Assembly (NCBI RefSeq): GCF_900116115.1
Contig: NZ_FOZP01000001.1
Location: 574,071 to 638,070, forward strand
Direction of reading: 5' to 3'
DNA: 64,000 nt
From: Lutibacter maritimus
Lineage (GTDB): Bacteria > Bacteroidota > Bacteroidia > Flavobacteriales > Flavobacteriaceae
Below, in pieces: positions 49,795 to 59,230 of the stretch. Made by a program: the position numbers and the translations under genes. Each line of letters starts with the position of its first letter. Position 1 is the first letter of the stretch. The notes under the pieces were generated by a model. That model was not told the origin of the DNA, did no database searches, and was given only the letters and a program-made list of their open reading frames with translations.

Positions 49795-51129
49795 TCAATT
49801 ATTTTTTTGTAAACTAAAAATATAACGCAAATGTATTCCTGCTCCAATAACATCCATTTTTTGTTGCGAAATTGGTGCTAAATAATACTTTAAATAAGGC
49901 TCAACAATGATAGATTGATTGTTTTTTGTTGGAATATTAATTCCTAATGAAGCATTAATAATATTCGCAAAATTGAATGCTTTTGAAGTATTTGGTGTTA
50001 AAATAGTTTTATCAACATAATATAATTCATATTTAACAATATTATTTCCTGAAGCATCTTTGGTTCTTGTTTGTGTACTGGTGTTCAGTTTGTATTTTGA
50101 TTCTATATTTTCATTAAAACTAGAGGTTGATGAAAATCCTAATGATACAAAAACAGCTTTATTATCAATTGAAAAATTATATTTAATATTTATTGGAATT
50201 TCAATTCCTTCAAGCGTTGCGCTTTTATCAACTAATTGACTTGAATTTGAAAAACTTACGGCATCTTTTAAATAATTTGAAGGTTGATTTAAATCAAATT
50301 TTTGATTAGAATATAAAATTCCTGCTGAAATATCTATTGTACTAGAAATTGGATAATCTATTGAAAAACCACTCACCAAACCTATTGTTGAATTTTCATT
50401 TTCTGATGTATAATTAATTATTGGAGCAAAATCAACTCCAATTTTAAGATGCTTATTTGTTTCCTTTTCAATTTCATCAGTTTTAGGCTTATTGAGAGCG
50501 TCAAGGGTTGCAATAAAATCTTTTTTTGTAGTTATAGAATCCTTTTTAACTTCAGCTAGTTTAATTTTATTAGTGTTTAAAGAATCATTTAAAGCTAAAT
50601 AAACTACGTTATTTAAACTATCTTTTTGCAAAATTTCATTCGCAAAAGTTTTATTGGATCGCTTTTCTAAAATTTGTTTATTTAGCGTTATTTCATTCTT
50701 TTTTATAAACTTATTTATTGTATTATTTTGGTTTAAAATCTTTTTTTGCTGAACATTAAATACAGTATCTGAACTTTTTTGTTGCTGGTTAACTTTATTT
50801 AAAGTGTCTTTAAAACTTGAAGTGATAAGGATTTCATTTTTAAATTTTAAACTATCTTTTTTTAATGAATCATTTTTACTTTCAAAAATAATTTTTGGTG
50901 TTGAAGAATTTTCAAAATTTGTTGTTTTGTTAAAAAATAACACAAATCCACCGGCTAATAATGAAAAAACAAAAATTGCAGCAACACGCCATAAAAATAA
51001 AACTCTTTTTTTCTTTTTATTTTTTTTAGCAAGTAGCATTTTCCAATGCTCAGGATTGTATGGTAAGTTTTGATTTTCAAAAGTTACCTTTATTTTTTTG
51101 CTTAATATTTTATCAAAATCTTTATTCAT
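49795..51129 (-). CDS. Anti-sigma-like membrane protein with outer-membrane barrel domain
   Basis: A 444-residue protein in three parts: a basic cytoplasmic stretch (about 1-42), one membrane segment (FLWRVAAIFVFSLLAGGFVLF, cut here at VAAIFVFSLLAGGFVLF, about 48-65), a long Lys/Asn/Ser-rich linker (about 70-225), and a C-terminal beta-barrel-like domain (about 228-444, GVDFAPIINYTSE to GAGIHLRYIFSL) of the outer-membrane porin type. It lies five bases after the ECF sigma gene, so the N-terminal part probably holds that sigma factor. Whether the C-terminal part reaches the outer membrane is inference. Confidence 0.75.
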   Translation of the reverse strand: MNKDFDKILSKKIKVTFENQNLPYNPEHWKMLLAKKNKKKKRVLFLWRVAAIFVFSLLAGGFVLFFNKTTNFENSSTPKIIFESKNDSLKKDSLKFKNEILITSSFKDTLNKVNQQQKSSDTVFNVQQKKILNQNNTINKFIKKNEITLNKQILEKRSNKTFANEILQKDSLNNVVYLALNDSLNTNKIKLAEVKKDSITTKKDFIATLDALNKPKTDEIEKETNKHLKIGVDFAPIINYTSENENSTIGLVSGFSIDYPISSTIDISAGILYSNQKFDLNQPSNYLKDAVSFSNSSQLVDKSATLEGIEIPINIKYNFSIDNKAVFVSLGFSSTSSFNENIESKYKLNTSTQTRTKDASGNNIVKYELYYVDKTILTPNTSKAFNFANIINASLGINIPTKNNQSIIVEPYLKYYLAPISQQKMDVIGAGIHLRYIFSLQKNN

Positions 51130-51134
51130 TAATT

Positions 51135-51692
51135 TTAAAAGTTTTTATGAATTAAAACTCTTAACTTCGCTTTGGCTCTTGTTAAAAAAACTCTAGATGA
51201 ACTTTCTGCTATAGATAATTGTAATGCTATTTCTTGATGATTATATCCTTGAATTTCAAATAAATTAAAAACAATTCTATGTAATTCAGGTAGTTGATCT
51301 AGTAATTTTAAAATATCTTCAACTTTTAAATTGTCAATTGCATTTGCAGCATCTGTTTCCAAATAAATAACCTCGTCAATATCAAGATGATTATTGTGTT
51401 TAAAATTCTTTCTATAATAATCAATTGCTGTATTAATTAAAATTTTTCTTAACCAAGCTTCAAAAGGTAAATCTTTATTATATTGTTTTTTTTGAATTGA
51501 TGTAAAAACTTTTAAAAAGCTATCATTTAAAATACTAACTGCTTCATCATCAGAATAAGAATATAACCTGCAAATAGTCAAAGCATATCCATAAAAATGC
51601 TGATAAAGCTTTTCTTGGTATAATACATTTCCTTTTTCACACTCAATTAAGAGTTTTTCAATAAGGATGTCTTTACTTATTTTTGGTTTCAA
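51135..51692 (-). CDS. ECF-type RNA polymerase sigma factor
   Basis: A 185-residue sigma factor with a TTG start. Region 2 is DEAVSILNDSFLKVFTSIQK (about 48-67) with AWLRKILINTAIDYYRKN, and region 4 is GYNHQEIALQLSIAESSSRV (about 149-168) followed by FLTRAKAKLR. It is followed by its probable anti-sigma partner and preceded by two lipoprotein genes on the same strand. The matching promoter elements at 52.8 and 49.8 kb suggest it drives its own operon and the VWA gene. Confidence 0.92.
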   Translation of the reverse strand: MKPKISKDILIEKLLIECEKGNVLYQEKLYQHFYGYALTICRLYSYSDDEAVSILNDSFLKVFTSIQKKQYNKDLPFEAWLRKILINTAIDYYRKNFKHNNHLDIDEVIYLETDAANAIDNLKVEDILKLLDQLPELHRIVFNLFEIQGYNHQEIALQLSIAESSSRVFLTRAKAKLRVLIHKNF

Positions 51693-51735
51693 ATTAGTTC
51701 AATTCCTAATGAATTTACACTTCGCTTTTTTACAC

Positions 51736-52239
51736 TTAAATTTTTATATTAGGAATATTAGATGTATTGTAAGTATTAAATATGTTAAAACTACAACTGC
51801 TACTGTAGGTAACATCACCCAATAATTCTTTTAAGTTTATAATAATAGTTTCTGTAATATAAGCTTCACAGCTATCATTATTACCACTATGAACTAAAAG
51901 AAAATTCATATTGCAAGGTTCATTTGTATAAACAATACCATCCCAAATAATTTCAAAATTATGTGTTTTACATCCTCCGCTATACGACACAGATAATTCA
52001 ATAAAATCGCCATTTTTTTTACCATTATTTATTTTAATAAAATTTCCTTCTGATACGTTATTAATTCTATTATTATCAATATTATCAAAAAGTGATTTGT
52101 TAATGCGTAATATCACATTTGAGCTTGATGTATTATTCAAAAAATCATTGTACACAGCCGTATCGTCAGCATTACTACAAGATGTAATTATAAATAAAAT
52201 GCAAAAAACTAATGAAAATTTATATTTCATAGTATTCAT
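51736..52239 (-). CDS. Lipoprotein of unknown function
   Basis: A 167-residue lipoprotein (ILFIITSCSN lipobox, Cys about 21). The mature part is Asn/Ser-rich, with a central SYSGGCKTHNFEIIWDG and four Cys that could pair (GGCKTH, EPCNMN, DSCEAY, SSSCSF). I know similar small lipoproteins only as hypothetical proteins. It lies 43 bases before the ECF sigma gene and 50 after the next lipoprotein, so it is probably in the sigma operon. Confidence 0.75.
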   Translation of the reverse strand: MNTMKYKFSLVFCILFIITSCSNADDTAVYNDFLNNTSSSNVILRINKSLFDNIDNNRINNVSEGNFIKINNGKKNGDFIELSVSYSGGCKTHNFEIIWDGIVYTNEPCNMNFLLVHSGNNDSCEAYITETIIINLKELLGDVTYSSSCSFNIFNTYNTSNIPNIKI

Positions 52240-52289
52240 TATAAATATTGGTTTAAGTGAAAAGCAAAGTTAAGTTAATTCTATAAAAA

Positions 52290-52739
52290 TTATACTTTTA
52301 TAGTTAATAAACCAGTGTTAGCATCTGTTTCAGAAAGATAGTTTTCTACTTCTAAATTTTCAATATAATAATTTGTATAGCATTCAGTTTCAACTTTTTT
52401 AATATCAAAAGTTATTTTAACATTTATGTCGTCTTCATTTATATTATCTTCAACTTTAATGAAAATAACATTTGAACTAGAATAAGTATACGGAATAAAT
52501 CGAATAATATTATAATCATTTTCATATATAAAATCAGATGTTACAGTTTCCCCTTCAGCATTAACAACCTCAATATCTGTATATTGATACTCACCTGATG
52601 TAAATATATTTTCACCAGTATCACTATCAACTAGTTCAACATATGTTATTGGAGGACCTGTAGAATAAAGGTCGCAATCAGAATCATTACAACTATTGAA
52701 AGTTGCTAAAATTACAAATAATAATAAGTATTTTCTCAT
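52290..52739 (-). CDS. Lipoprotein of unknown function
   Basis: A 149-residue lipoprotein (VILATFNSCNDSDC; Cys about 17). Beta-rich mature part with PITYVELVDSDTGENIF near its start and a later TECYTNYYIENLEVE. No family recognised. First gene after the ECF-like promoter at 52793-52819, heading the run lipoprotein, lipoprotein, sigma factor, anti-sigma-like protein. Confidence 0.75.
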   Translation of the reverse strand: MRKYLLLFVILATFNSCNDSDCDLYSTGPPITYVELVDSDTGENIFTSGEYQYTDIEVVNAEGETVTSDFIYENDYNIIRFIPYTYSSSNVIFIKVEDNINEDDINVKITFDIKKVETECYTNYYIENLEVENYLSETDANTGLLTIKV

Positions 52740-52792
52740 GGTTTAAATTCTTTTAAAGATTTATAGTTTTTAAAATAGTATCTAATAGTCTT

Positions 52793-52819
52793 TACGGTAA
52801 AAAAATTTAAAACGCTACA
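52793..52819 (-). promoter_or_regulatory. ECF-like promoter of the lipoprotein/sigma operon
   Basis: On the minus strand TGTAGCG, 16 bases, CGTAAAG; about 50 bases before ATG 52739. It matches 49761-49787 in both elements and spacing. Confidence 0.55.
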
Positions 52820-52823
52820 GTTA

Positions 52824-53381
52824 TTATTTATTTTTTATAGATTCATCTAATAAATTTCTAATTTTACTGCTATTCCAATTTGCAGCACCTGTTTTATTAA
52901 CAAGAACAATTCCTTTTGAATTAATTATGTAAGTAGCTGGAATACTATTAGTTTCAGTAAATAATTGCGGCGGATTACTTAAGGAATTGTATACTGGTAA
53001 ATTGTAATCGTTTTTAACAAAGTAAGAATTTACAGTTTCCCAATTTTCGTTTGTTACAAATACAAATGATACTTTATTTTTGTAAGTATCATATAATTCT
53101 TGAATTATTGGCATTTCGGCTCTACAAGGAGGACACCAAGTTGCCCAAAAATTCACAAAAACAACTTCATCTTTAAGTTCATCAAAGTTTATACTTTTAG
53201 TATTTAATCCTTTTAATTGCCATTGATAATTGTCTATAACTTTTTCTTTTGATGTATTAATTGAAGGTGAAAATGCAATTTGACGCATAAACCATTCTCT
53301 TGTAGGTGGGTAAATTATTATTGCCAAAGCGATAATAAAAATAGCATTTGAAATATTATTTTTTGAAAGTATTTTTTTCAT
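52824..53381 (-). CDS. TlpA-like membrane-anchored thioredoxin
   Basis: 185 residues from ATG 53381 (MKKILSKNNISNAIF); the longer frame from 53423 is less likely. One N-terminal membrane segment (about 8-25) anchors a periplasmic thioredoxin fold with WATWCPPCRAEMP (active Cys pair about 88-91) and NSIPATYIIN as the cis-Pro loop. TlpA/ResA-type proteins reduce cysteines, often for cytochrome c assembly. It lies just before the ECF operon promoter. Confidence 0.88.
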   Translation of the reverse strand: MKKILSKNNISNAIFIIALAIIIYPPTREWFMRQIAFSPSINTSKEKVIDNYQWQLKGLNTKSINFDELKDEVVFVNFWATWCPPCRAEMPIIQELYDTYKNKVSFVFVTNENWETVNSYFVKNDYNLPVYNSLSNPPQLFTETNSIPATYIINSKGIVLVNKTGAANWNSSKIRNLLDESIKNK

Positions 53382-53462
53382 TAAAGTTGTTTTAGTTATA
53401 AGTAGTATATTATTTCTTAACATTACAATATTAATGCATATTTTTTAAATTTATGTAACAAA

Positions 53463-53491
53463 AAAAGCCTTCGAATAGTTTCGAAGGCTTT
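53463..53491 (-). terminator. Terminator of sucD
   Basis: Stem AAAGCCTTCGAAAC with its complement and a T run of seven on the minus strand, 25 bases past the sucD stop codon. Confidence 0.9.
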
Positions 53492-53515
53492 AATAATATT
53501 CTTTTAAATTGTTTT

Positions 53516-54388
53516 TTATCCTAAAATTTCAGCAACTTTAGCGCCAATTTTTGCAGGAGAATCTACAACATGAATTCCGTTTTCTTTTAAAATAGCCATT
53601 TTTGCTTGAGCTGTATCATCCGCACCACCAACAATTGCTCCGGCATGTCCCATAGTTCTACCTTTCGGCGCTGTTTGTCCGGCAATAAAACCAACTACTG
53701 GTTTTTTATTTCCTGTTGCTTTTACCCAGCGTGCAGCCTCAGCTTCTAATTGACCGCCAATTTCACCAATCATTACAATACAATCTGTTTCATCATCATT
53801 CATCAATAATTCAACAGCATCTTTTGTTGTAGTACCAATAATTGGATCTCCTCCAATTCCAATTGCGGTTGTAATACCATATCCTTTTTTCACAACTTGA
53901 TCCGCAGCTTCATAAGTTAAAGTTCCGGATTTAGAAACTATTCCAACATTTCCTTTTTTAAATATGAATCCTGGCATAATTCCAACTTTAGCTTCTTCTG
54001 GTGTAATAACTCCAGGGCAATTTGGACCAACTAATCTACAATCTTTATCAGCAATATACGCTTTTACTTTTACCATATCTGCAACCGGAATACCTTCTGT
54101 AATACAAATAATAACTTTTATTCCTGCTGCAGCGGCTTCCATAATTGCATCGGCAGCAAAAGCAGGTGGAACAAATATTATTGTAGTATCTGCAGCAACT
54201 TTATCAACAGCATCTTGAACAGTATTAAAAACTGGTTTATTTAAATGGGTTTGACCACCTTTACCTGGAGTTACGCCTCCAACCACATTTGTACCATATT
54301 CAATCATTTGAGTAGCATGAAAAGTACCTTCACTACCTGTAAAACCTTGAACTATAATATTCGAATTTTTATTAACTAATACGCTCAT
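53516..54388 (-). CDS. sucD: Succinyl-CoA synthetase alpha subunit
   Basis: A 290-residue TCA-cycle enzyme subunit: CoA-binding [18 protein letters not shown] (about 15-32), GVTPGKGG, and the phospho-His loop GHAGAIVGG (about 247-255). It makes ATP or GTP from succinyl-CoA with the beta subunit, whose gene sucC is not in this window. It follows the lipid A cluster but has its own -7 box. Confidence 0.96.
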   Translation of the reverse strand: MSVLVNKNSNIIVQGFTGSEGTFHATQMIEYGTNVVGGVTPGKGGQTHLNKPVFNTVQDAVDKVAADTTIIFVPPAFAADAIMEAAAAGIKVIICITEGIPVADMVKVKAYIADKDCRLVGPNCPGVITPEEAKVGIMPGFIFKKGNVGIVSKSGTLTYEAADQVVKKGYGITTAIGIGGDPIIGTTTKDAVELLMNDDETDCIVMIGEIGGQLEAEAARWVKATGNKKPVVGFIAGQTAPKGRTMGHAGAIVGGADDTAQAKMAILKENGIHVVDSPAKIGAKVAEILG

Positions 54389-54426
54389 TGAACTGTGTTT
54401 TAAAATTAAGTTTATTAAACTATTTA

Positions 54427-54434
54427 CAAATGTA
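54427..54434 (-). promoter_or_regulatory. -7 box TACATTTG for sucD
   Basis: Exact TAnnTTTG on the minus strand, 38 bases before ATG 54388, between the second lpxD-like gene and sucD. Confidence 0.5.
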
Positions 54435-54463
54435 AAATATTATATGCTTTTATGATAAAATAT

Positions 54464-55387
54464 TTACCTTTTTTGATTTTTTAATAATTGTTTTATTTCT
54501 GCAATTTCTTTTAATTTTTTTCGAGACTCTTCAATTGGTGTTCCAAAATAAGTTTTCCCACCAACAATTGATTTTGTTACTCCGGTTTGTCCTAAAACTA
54601 TAGCTCCTTTTCCAATAGTAATTCCACTATTTGTTCCAACTTGTCCCCATAAAATAACATCATCTTCAATAATAACACAACCTGCCACTCCTGTTTGTGA
54701 AGCAATTAAACAATTTTCGCCAATAATGGTGTCATGACCAATTTGTACTTGATTGTCAATTTTTGTACCTTTTTTTATTGTGGTATTTGCTGTTACACCT
54801 CTATCAATTGTACATAAAGCACCAATATCTACGTTATCTTCAACAATAACACTTCCGCTAGATAATAGTTTATCGTAACCTTCAGGCCTTTTTTTATAAT
54901 AAAATGCATCTGCACCTAAAATAGTACCTGAATGAATGGTAACATTATTACCAATTTTGCAATTATCATAAATTGTTACGTTAGCATGTATTAAACAATT
55001 ATTTCCAATTTCTACATTATTACCTATAAAAGAGTTTGGTTGAATTATAGTATTTTCACCAATTACTGCTGTTTCGGAAATTGAATTATTTGAACTTTTA
55101 AATGAATTGAAGTATTTAGATAACTTATTAAAATCTGTAAAAGGATCGTTAGAAATTAATAATGCCTTTCCAATAGGGCATTTTACATTTTTATTAATTA
55201 GAATTACTGTAGCTCTAGATTGTAATGCTTTGTCATAATATTTTGGGTGGTCTACAAATACTATATCTCCCTCTTCTACAACATGAATTTCATTAAAACC
55301 AGTTATAGGAAAACTTTCAGGTCCTACAAATGTTACATTTAATAGTTCTGCAATCTCTTGCAAACTATATTTACGAGGAAGTTTCAT
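54464..55387 (-). CDS. LpxD-like acyltransferase, second copy
   Basis: A 307-residue left-handed beta-helix protein with an LpxD N-terminal domain (PRKYSLQEIAELLNVTFVG) and hexapeptide repeats such as IGNNVEIGNNCLIHANVTI. It parallels the lpxD at 58.2-59.2 kb but is 39 residues shorter and differs in the GADAFYYKKRPEGYDKL region. It may acylate another sugar, or lipid A under other conditions. It lies four bases after efp, in the lipid A cluster. Confidence 0.82.
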   Translation of the reverse strand: MKLPRKYSLQEIAELLNVTFVGPESFPITGFNEIHVVEEGDIVFVDHPKYYDKALQSRATVILINKNVKCPIGKALLISNDPFTDFNKLSKYFNSFKSSNNSISETAVIGENTIIQPNSFIGNNVEIGNNCLIHANVTIYDNCKIGNNVTIHSGTILGADAFYYKKRPEGYDKLLSSGSVIVEDNVDIGALCTIDRGVTANTTIKKGTKIDNQVQIGHDTIIGENCLIASQTGVAGCVIIEDDVILWGQVGTNSGITIGKGAIVLGQTGVTKSIVGGKTYFGTPIEESRKKLKEIAEIKQLLKNQKR

Positions 55388-55391
55388 ACAA

Positions 55392-55958
55392 TTATTCTTT
55401 AACTCTTTCTAAATAAGCACCTTTTGCTGTGTCAATTTTAACTTTATCTCCTTCATTAATAAACAAAGGTACGTTAATTAATGCTCCAGTTTCAACTGTT
55501 GCTGGTTTTGTTGCATTTGTTGCAGTGTTTCCTTTAACACCTGGCTCAGTATGTGTAATTTCTAAAACAACACTAGCCGGCATATCAACTGATAAAGGCA
55601 TGTTGTCTTCAGTATTAAAAATAACTGTTACAATTTCTCCTTCTTTTAAAAGATCAGGAGTATCAAGCGTTTCTTTACCAAGCGTAATTTGGTTATAATC
55701 ATCTGTATTCATAAAGTGAAACACATCACCTTCTGGATATAAAAATTGATATTTTCTTGTTTCTACCCTAATATCTTCAATTTTTCTACCTGCCGGAAAT
55801 GTATTTTCTAATACTTTTCCTGATGATAAACTTTTTAATTTTGTTCTTACAAAAGCAGGACCTTTTCCTGGTTTTACGTGTAAAAATTCTACTACTTTAA
55901 AAATATCATTATTATATCTTAAACATAATCCATTTCTAATATCTGATGTTGTTGCCAT
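55392..55958 (-). CDS. efp: Translation elongation factor P
   Basis: A 188-residue EF-P, which relieves ribosomes stalled at proline runs. FLHVKPGKGPAFVRTKLK holds the loop residue (Lys33 region, PGKG) that is modified in many bacteria, and the C-terminal domain carries GALINVPLFINEGDKVKID. It lies between lpxA and the second lpxD-like gene, on the same strand with short gaps (22 and 4 bases), so it is read with the lipid A genes. Confidence 0.96.
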   Translation of the reverse strand: MATTSDIRNGLCLRYNNDIFKVVEFLHVKPGKGPAFVRTKLKSLSSGKVLENTFPAGRKIEDIRVETRKYQFLYPEGDVFHFMNTDDYNQITLGKETLDTPDLLKEGEIVTVIFNTEDNMPLSVDMPASVVLEITHTEPGVKGNTATNATKPATVETGALINVPLFINEGDKVKIDTAKGAYLERVKE

Positions 55959-55980
55959 ATTTTATATATTATCTTTATTT

Positions 55981-56763
55981 TTAACTACCTGTGTAACCTT
56001 TCATAATTCCTCGCTGAGAGTTTTTTATGAATAATATTATTTGATCTCTTTCTTTGGTTGCTTCCATTTCAGCTTCAATTATTTCTAAAGCTTGTGTATT
56101 ATTGTATGTTTTTTGGTAAAGAATACGATATATATCCTGTATTTCTCTAATTTTTTCAGTTGAAAATCCTCTTCTTCGTAATCCAATTGAGTTTATACCA
56201 ATGTATGATAATGGTTCTTTTCCTGCTTTTGCAAACGGAGGAACATCTTTTCGAACCAAAGATCCTCCAGATACCATTGCATGTTCTCCAATATGTATAA
56301 ATTGATGTACAGCAACCAACCCACTTAATATAGCATAATCACCCACGGTTACGTGACCAGCAATTACTGAACCGTTTGCCAAAATACAGTTATCTCCAAT
56401 CACGCAATCATGCGCTATATGAGATGTTGCCATAATTAAACAATTATCACCAATTTGAGTTTTGCCTAATGCTTTGGTTCCTCTATTAACAGTTACACAT
56501 TCTCTTATAGTAGTATTGTCTCCAATAATTGCTAAAGAATCTTCTCCATCAAATTTTAAATCTTGTGGAATTGCGGAAATTACTGCTCCAGGAAAAATTC
56601 TACAATTTTTTCCTATTCTTGCTCCTTCCATAATGGTTACATTTGAACCTATCCAAGTTCCTGAACCAATAATTACGTTATTGTGAATTGTTGTAAATGG
56701 TTCTACTACCACATTGGTTGCAATTTTTGCTCCTGGATGTATATATGCTAAAGGTTGATTCAT
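55981..56763 (-). CDS. lpxA: UDP-GlcNAc O-acyltransferase
   Basis: A 260-residue hexapeptide-repeat trimer enzyme, first step of lipid A synthesis. Repeats such as IGSGTWIGSNVTIMEGARIG, the catalytic-His context ATSHIAHDCVIGDN (about 112-125) and a C-terminal helical part (GLRRRGFSTEKIREIQDIYR) are typical. Its ATG overlaps the stop of the lpxC-fabZ gene by one base (TAATG). Confidence 0.95.
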   Translation of the reverse strand: MNQPLAYIHPGAKIATNVVVEPFTTIHNNVIIGSGTWIGSNVTIMEGARIGKNCRIFPGAVISAIPQDLKFDGEDSLAIIGDNTTIRECVTVNRGTKALGKTQIGDNCLIMATSHIAHDCVIGDNCILANGSVIAGHVTVGDYAILSGLVAVHQFIHIGEHAMVSGGSLVRKDVPPFAKAGKEPLSYIGINSIGLRRRGFSTEKIREIQDIYRILYQKTYNNTQALEIIEAEMEATKERDQIILFIKNSQRGIMKGYTGS

Positions 56764-58160
56764 TATTCTGTTGGTTTTTTTGCAATTTGAGCCATTAATT
56801 CTGCTTCGGCAACAAGTTTACCATTTGCATAAGCACATGCTTGCATGTGGCAAATTCCTCTTCTTATAGGTGTTATAAGTTCTGCTTTAAAAATTAAAGT
56901 ATCACCTGGTAATACTTTTTGTTTAAATTTAACTTTATCCATTTTCATGAAATACGTTAAATAATTTTCAGGATCTGGCACTGAACTCAATACTAAAATA
57001 CCACCACATTGCGCCATTGCTTCAACTTGTAAAACTCCTGGCATTACTGGTGCATCTGGAAAATGTCCAACAAAAAACGACTCATTCATTGTCACATTCT
57101 TCATACCAACCACATGATTTTCTGAAAGTTCTATAATTCTATCTATCAATAAAAAAGGTGGTCTGTGTGGTAAAATACTCATAATTTTATGAATATCCAT
57201 TAACGGCGGTAAATTTAAATCGAACGAAGGAACGTTATTACGTTTTTCTTGTTTTATAATTTTTTGCAGTTTTTTGGCAAAAATAGTATTTACCAAATGT
57301 CCTGGTTTATTTGCAATAACTTTACCTCTAATTCTTGTTCCAACTAACGCTAAATCTCCAATTACATCAAGTAATTTATGACGAGCTGCTTCATTGGCCC
57401 AACGCAATGTTAAGTTATCTAAAATTCCATTAGGTTTAACTGTTAAAGTTTCTTTACCAAATGCTGTTTTTAGTTTTGACATTGTTTCGTTTGATATTTC
57501 TTTATCAACATAAACAATTGCATTATTTAAATCACCTCCTTTTATTAAATTATTATCTAATAACATTTCTAATTCATGAAGAAAACTAAATGTTCTAGCA
57601 TCTGCAATTTCATCTTTAAAATCAGAAAGTCTTTCAAGTGTTGCATTTTGAGTTCCTAAAACTTTTGTCCCAAAATCAACCATTGTAGTAATTTGATATT
57701 CAGAACTTGGCATTAATATAATTTCGCTGCCAGTTTCTTCATCTTTATATGTAATTACCTCTTTAACAATATATTCTTCTCTTTCACAGTCTTGTTCTTC
57801 AATTCCAGCTTTTTCTAAAGCAGCAATAAAATGTTTAGATGAACCATCCATTATTGGAGGTTCTGGTGCATTTAATTCAATAATAATATTATCTATATCT
57901 AAAGCAACTACTGCAGCAAGTACATGTTCTGATGTATTTACAAAAACACCTCTTTTTTCAAGATTTGTACCTCTTTGTGTGTTTATAACATATTCTGCAC
58001 TGGCTTCAATAATAGGTTCACCTTCTAAATCAATTCTAACAAAAGCATAGCCGTGATTTATTGGTGCAGGTTTAAATGTCATTGTAACTTTATTACCTGT
58101 GTGCAAACCAACACCAGATAGCGTTACTTCGTTTTTGATTGTTTTTTGTTTTTTACACAT
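56763..58160 (-). CDS. LpxC-FabZ fusion
   Basis: A 465-residue two-enzyme fusion. Residues 1-305 are LpxC, the zinc deacetylase that commits to lipid A (GVGLHTGNKVTM, SEHVLAAVVALDIDN with a zinc His near 79, and a later HKLLDVIGDLALVG). Residues 315-465 are FabZ, the 3-hydroxyacyl-ACP dehydratase (ILPHRPPFLLIDRI, then GHFPDAPVMPGVLQVEAMAQ with catalytic His366). The fusion is usual in Bacteroidota and joins the two uses of 3-hydroxyacyl-ACP. It is coupled at both ends by TAATG overlaps. Confidence 0.96.
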   Translation of the reverse strand: MCKKQKTIKNEVTLSGVGLHTGNKVTMTFKPAPINHGYAFVRIDLEGEPIIEASAEYVINTQRGTNLEKRGVFVNTSEHVLAAVVALDIDNIIIELNAPEPPIMDGSSKHFIAALEKAGIEEQDCEREEYIVKEVITYKDEETGSEIILMPSSEYQITTMVDFGTKVLGTQNATLERLSDFKDEIADARTFSFLHELEMLLDNNLIKGGDLNNAIVYVDKEISNETMSKLKTAFGKETLTVKPNGILDNLTLRWANEAARHKLLDVIGDLALVGTRIRGKVIANKPGHLVNTIFAKKLQKIIKQEKRNNVPSFDLNLPPLMDIHKIMSILPHRPPFLLIDRIIELSENHVVGMKNVTMNESFFVGHFPDAPVMPGVLQVEAMAQCGGILVLSSVPDPENYLTYFMKMDKVKFKQKVLPGDTLIFKAELITPIRRGICHMQACAYANGKLVAEAELMAQIAKKPTE

Positions 58161-59197
58161 TATTCTTCTTCTTTTAAAGCTTTAACTTCTTTTTCAATGG
58201 AATACAATGTTGCTGCCATTTGTGGTAATTTTTTGAAATATACATATGATTTATTAAAATCACTGTAACCTATTGCGGGTGTGCCTTGAATAACATCATT
58301 ATCGGCAATATTTCTTGCAATACCACTTTGGGCTTGTATTTGTACGTTATTTCCAATTGTAATGTGACCAACAATACCAACTTGTCCACCAATTTTACAA
58401 TTTTCTCCAATTTTTGTTGAGCCTGCAATACCTGTTTGAGCAGCAATAACTGTATTGATACCAATTTCAACGTTATGTGCAACTTGAATTTGGTTATCTA
58501 ATTTAACGCCTTTTCTAATAATTGTAGAACCTAAAGTTGCTCGATCAATGGTAGTAGCTGCACCAATATCTACATTATCTTCAATAACAACATTACCAAT
58601 TTGTGGAATTTTACTGTAATGCCCTTCAGCATTAGGTGCAAATCCAAAGCCATCAGCACCAATTATTGCTCCTGAATGAATGGAACAATTATTACCAATA
58701 ATGGTTTCAGAATAAATTTTACCACCAGCAAATATGGTTGTGTTTGAACCTATTTCAACATTATCACCAATATAAACATTTGGATAAATTTTTACATTAT
58801 CTCCAATTTTTACATTATTACCTATGTAAGAAAAAGCTCCTAAATATAAATTTTTTCCTATTATAGCGGTTTCACTTATAACTGTTGGTTGCTCTATACC
58901 TTGTTTATTAAGTTTTACCTGGTTATAAAATTCTAATAATTTAGAAAATGCTTTATAAGCATCATCAACCTTAATTAAGGTTGTGGTTATTTCTTTTTCT
59001 GGTACAAAATCTTTATTTACAATGGCAATTGATGCCTTTGTAGCATAAATAAAATTTTTGTATTTTGGATTGGATAGAAAGGTTAACGAACCTTCTTCTC
59101 CTTCTTCTATTTTAGATAGTTTAAAAACTTCTACATTTTCATTTCCGACAATTTCACCTTCTAAAATTTCTGCTATTTGATTTGCTGTAAATTTCAT
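58160..59197 (-). CDS. lpxD: UDP-3-O-acylglucosamine N-acyltransferase
   Basis: 345 residues from ATG 59197 (a GTG one codon earlier is possible). N-terminal LpxD domain ([20 protein letters not shown]), then hexapeptide repeats ([16 protein letters not shown]) with the catalytic-His context [14 protein letters not shown] (about 230-243) and a C-terminal helix. It adds the second acyl chain of lipid A. First gene of the lipid A cluster; its stop overlaps the lpxC-fabZ start by one base. Confidence 0.95.
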   Translation of the reverse strand: MKFTANQIAEILEGEIVGNENVEVFKLSKIEEGEEGSLTFLSNPKYKNFIYATKASIAIVNKDFVPEKEITTTLIKVDDAYKAFSKLLEFYNQVKLNKQGIEQPTVISETAIIGKNLYLGAFSYIGNNVKIGDNVKIYPNVYIGDNVEIGSNTTIFAGGKIYSETIIGNNCSIHSGAIIGADGFGFAPNAEGHYSKIPQIGNVVIEDNVDIGAATTIDRATLGSTIIRKGVKLDNQIQVAHNVEIGINTVIAAQTGIAGSTKIGENCKIGGQVGIVGHITIGNNVQIQAQSGIARNIADNDVIQGTPAIGYSDFNKSYVYFKKLPQMAATLYSIEKEVKALKEEE

Positions 59198-59212
59198 CAC
59201 GACAAAAGTAAA

Positions 59213-59220
59213 AAAAAAGT
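59213..59220 (-). promoter_or_regulatory. -7 box TACTTTTG for the lipid A cluster
   Basis: Exact TAnnTTTG on the minus strand, 15 bases before lpxD ATG 59197 and in a 30-base gap after the HD gene. Confidence 0.6.
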
Positions 59221-59230
59221 TGAACTATAC

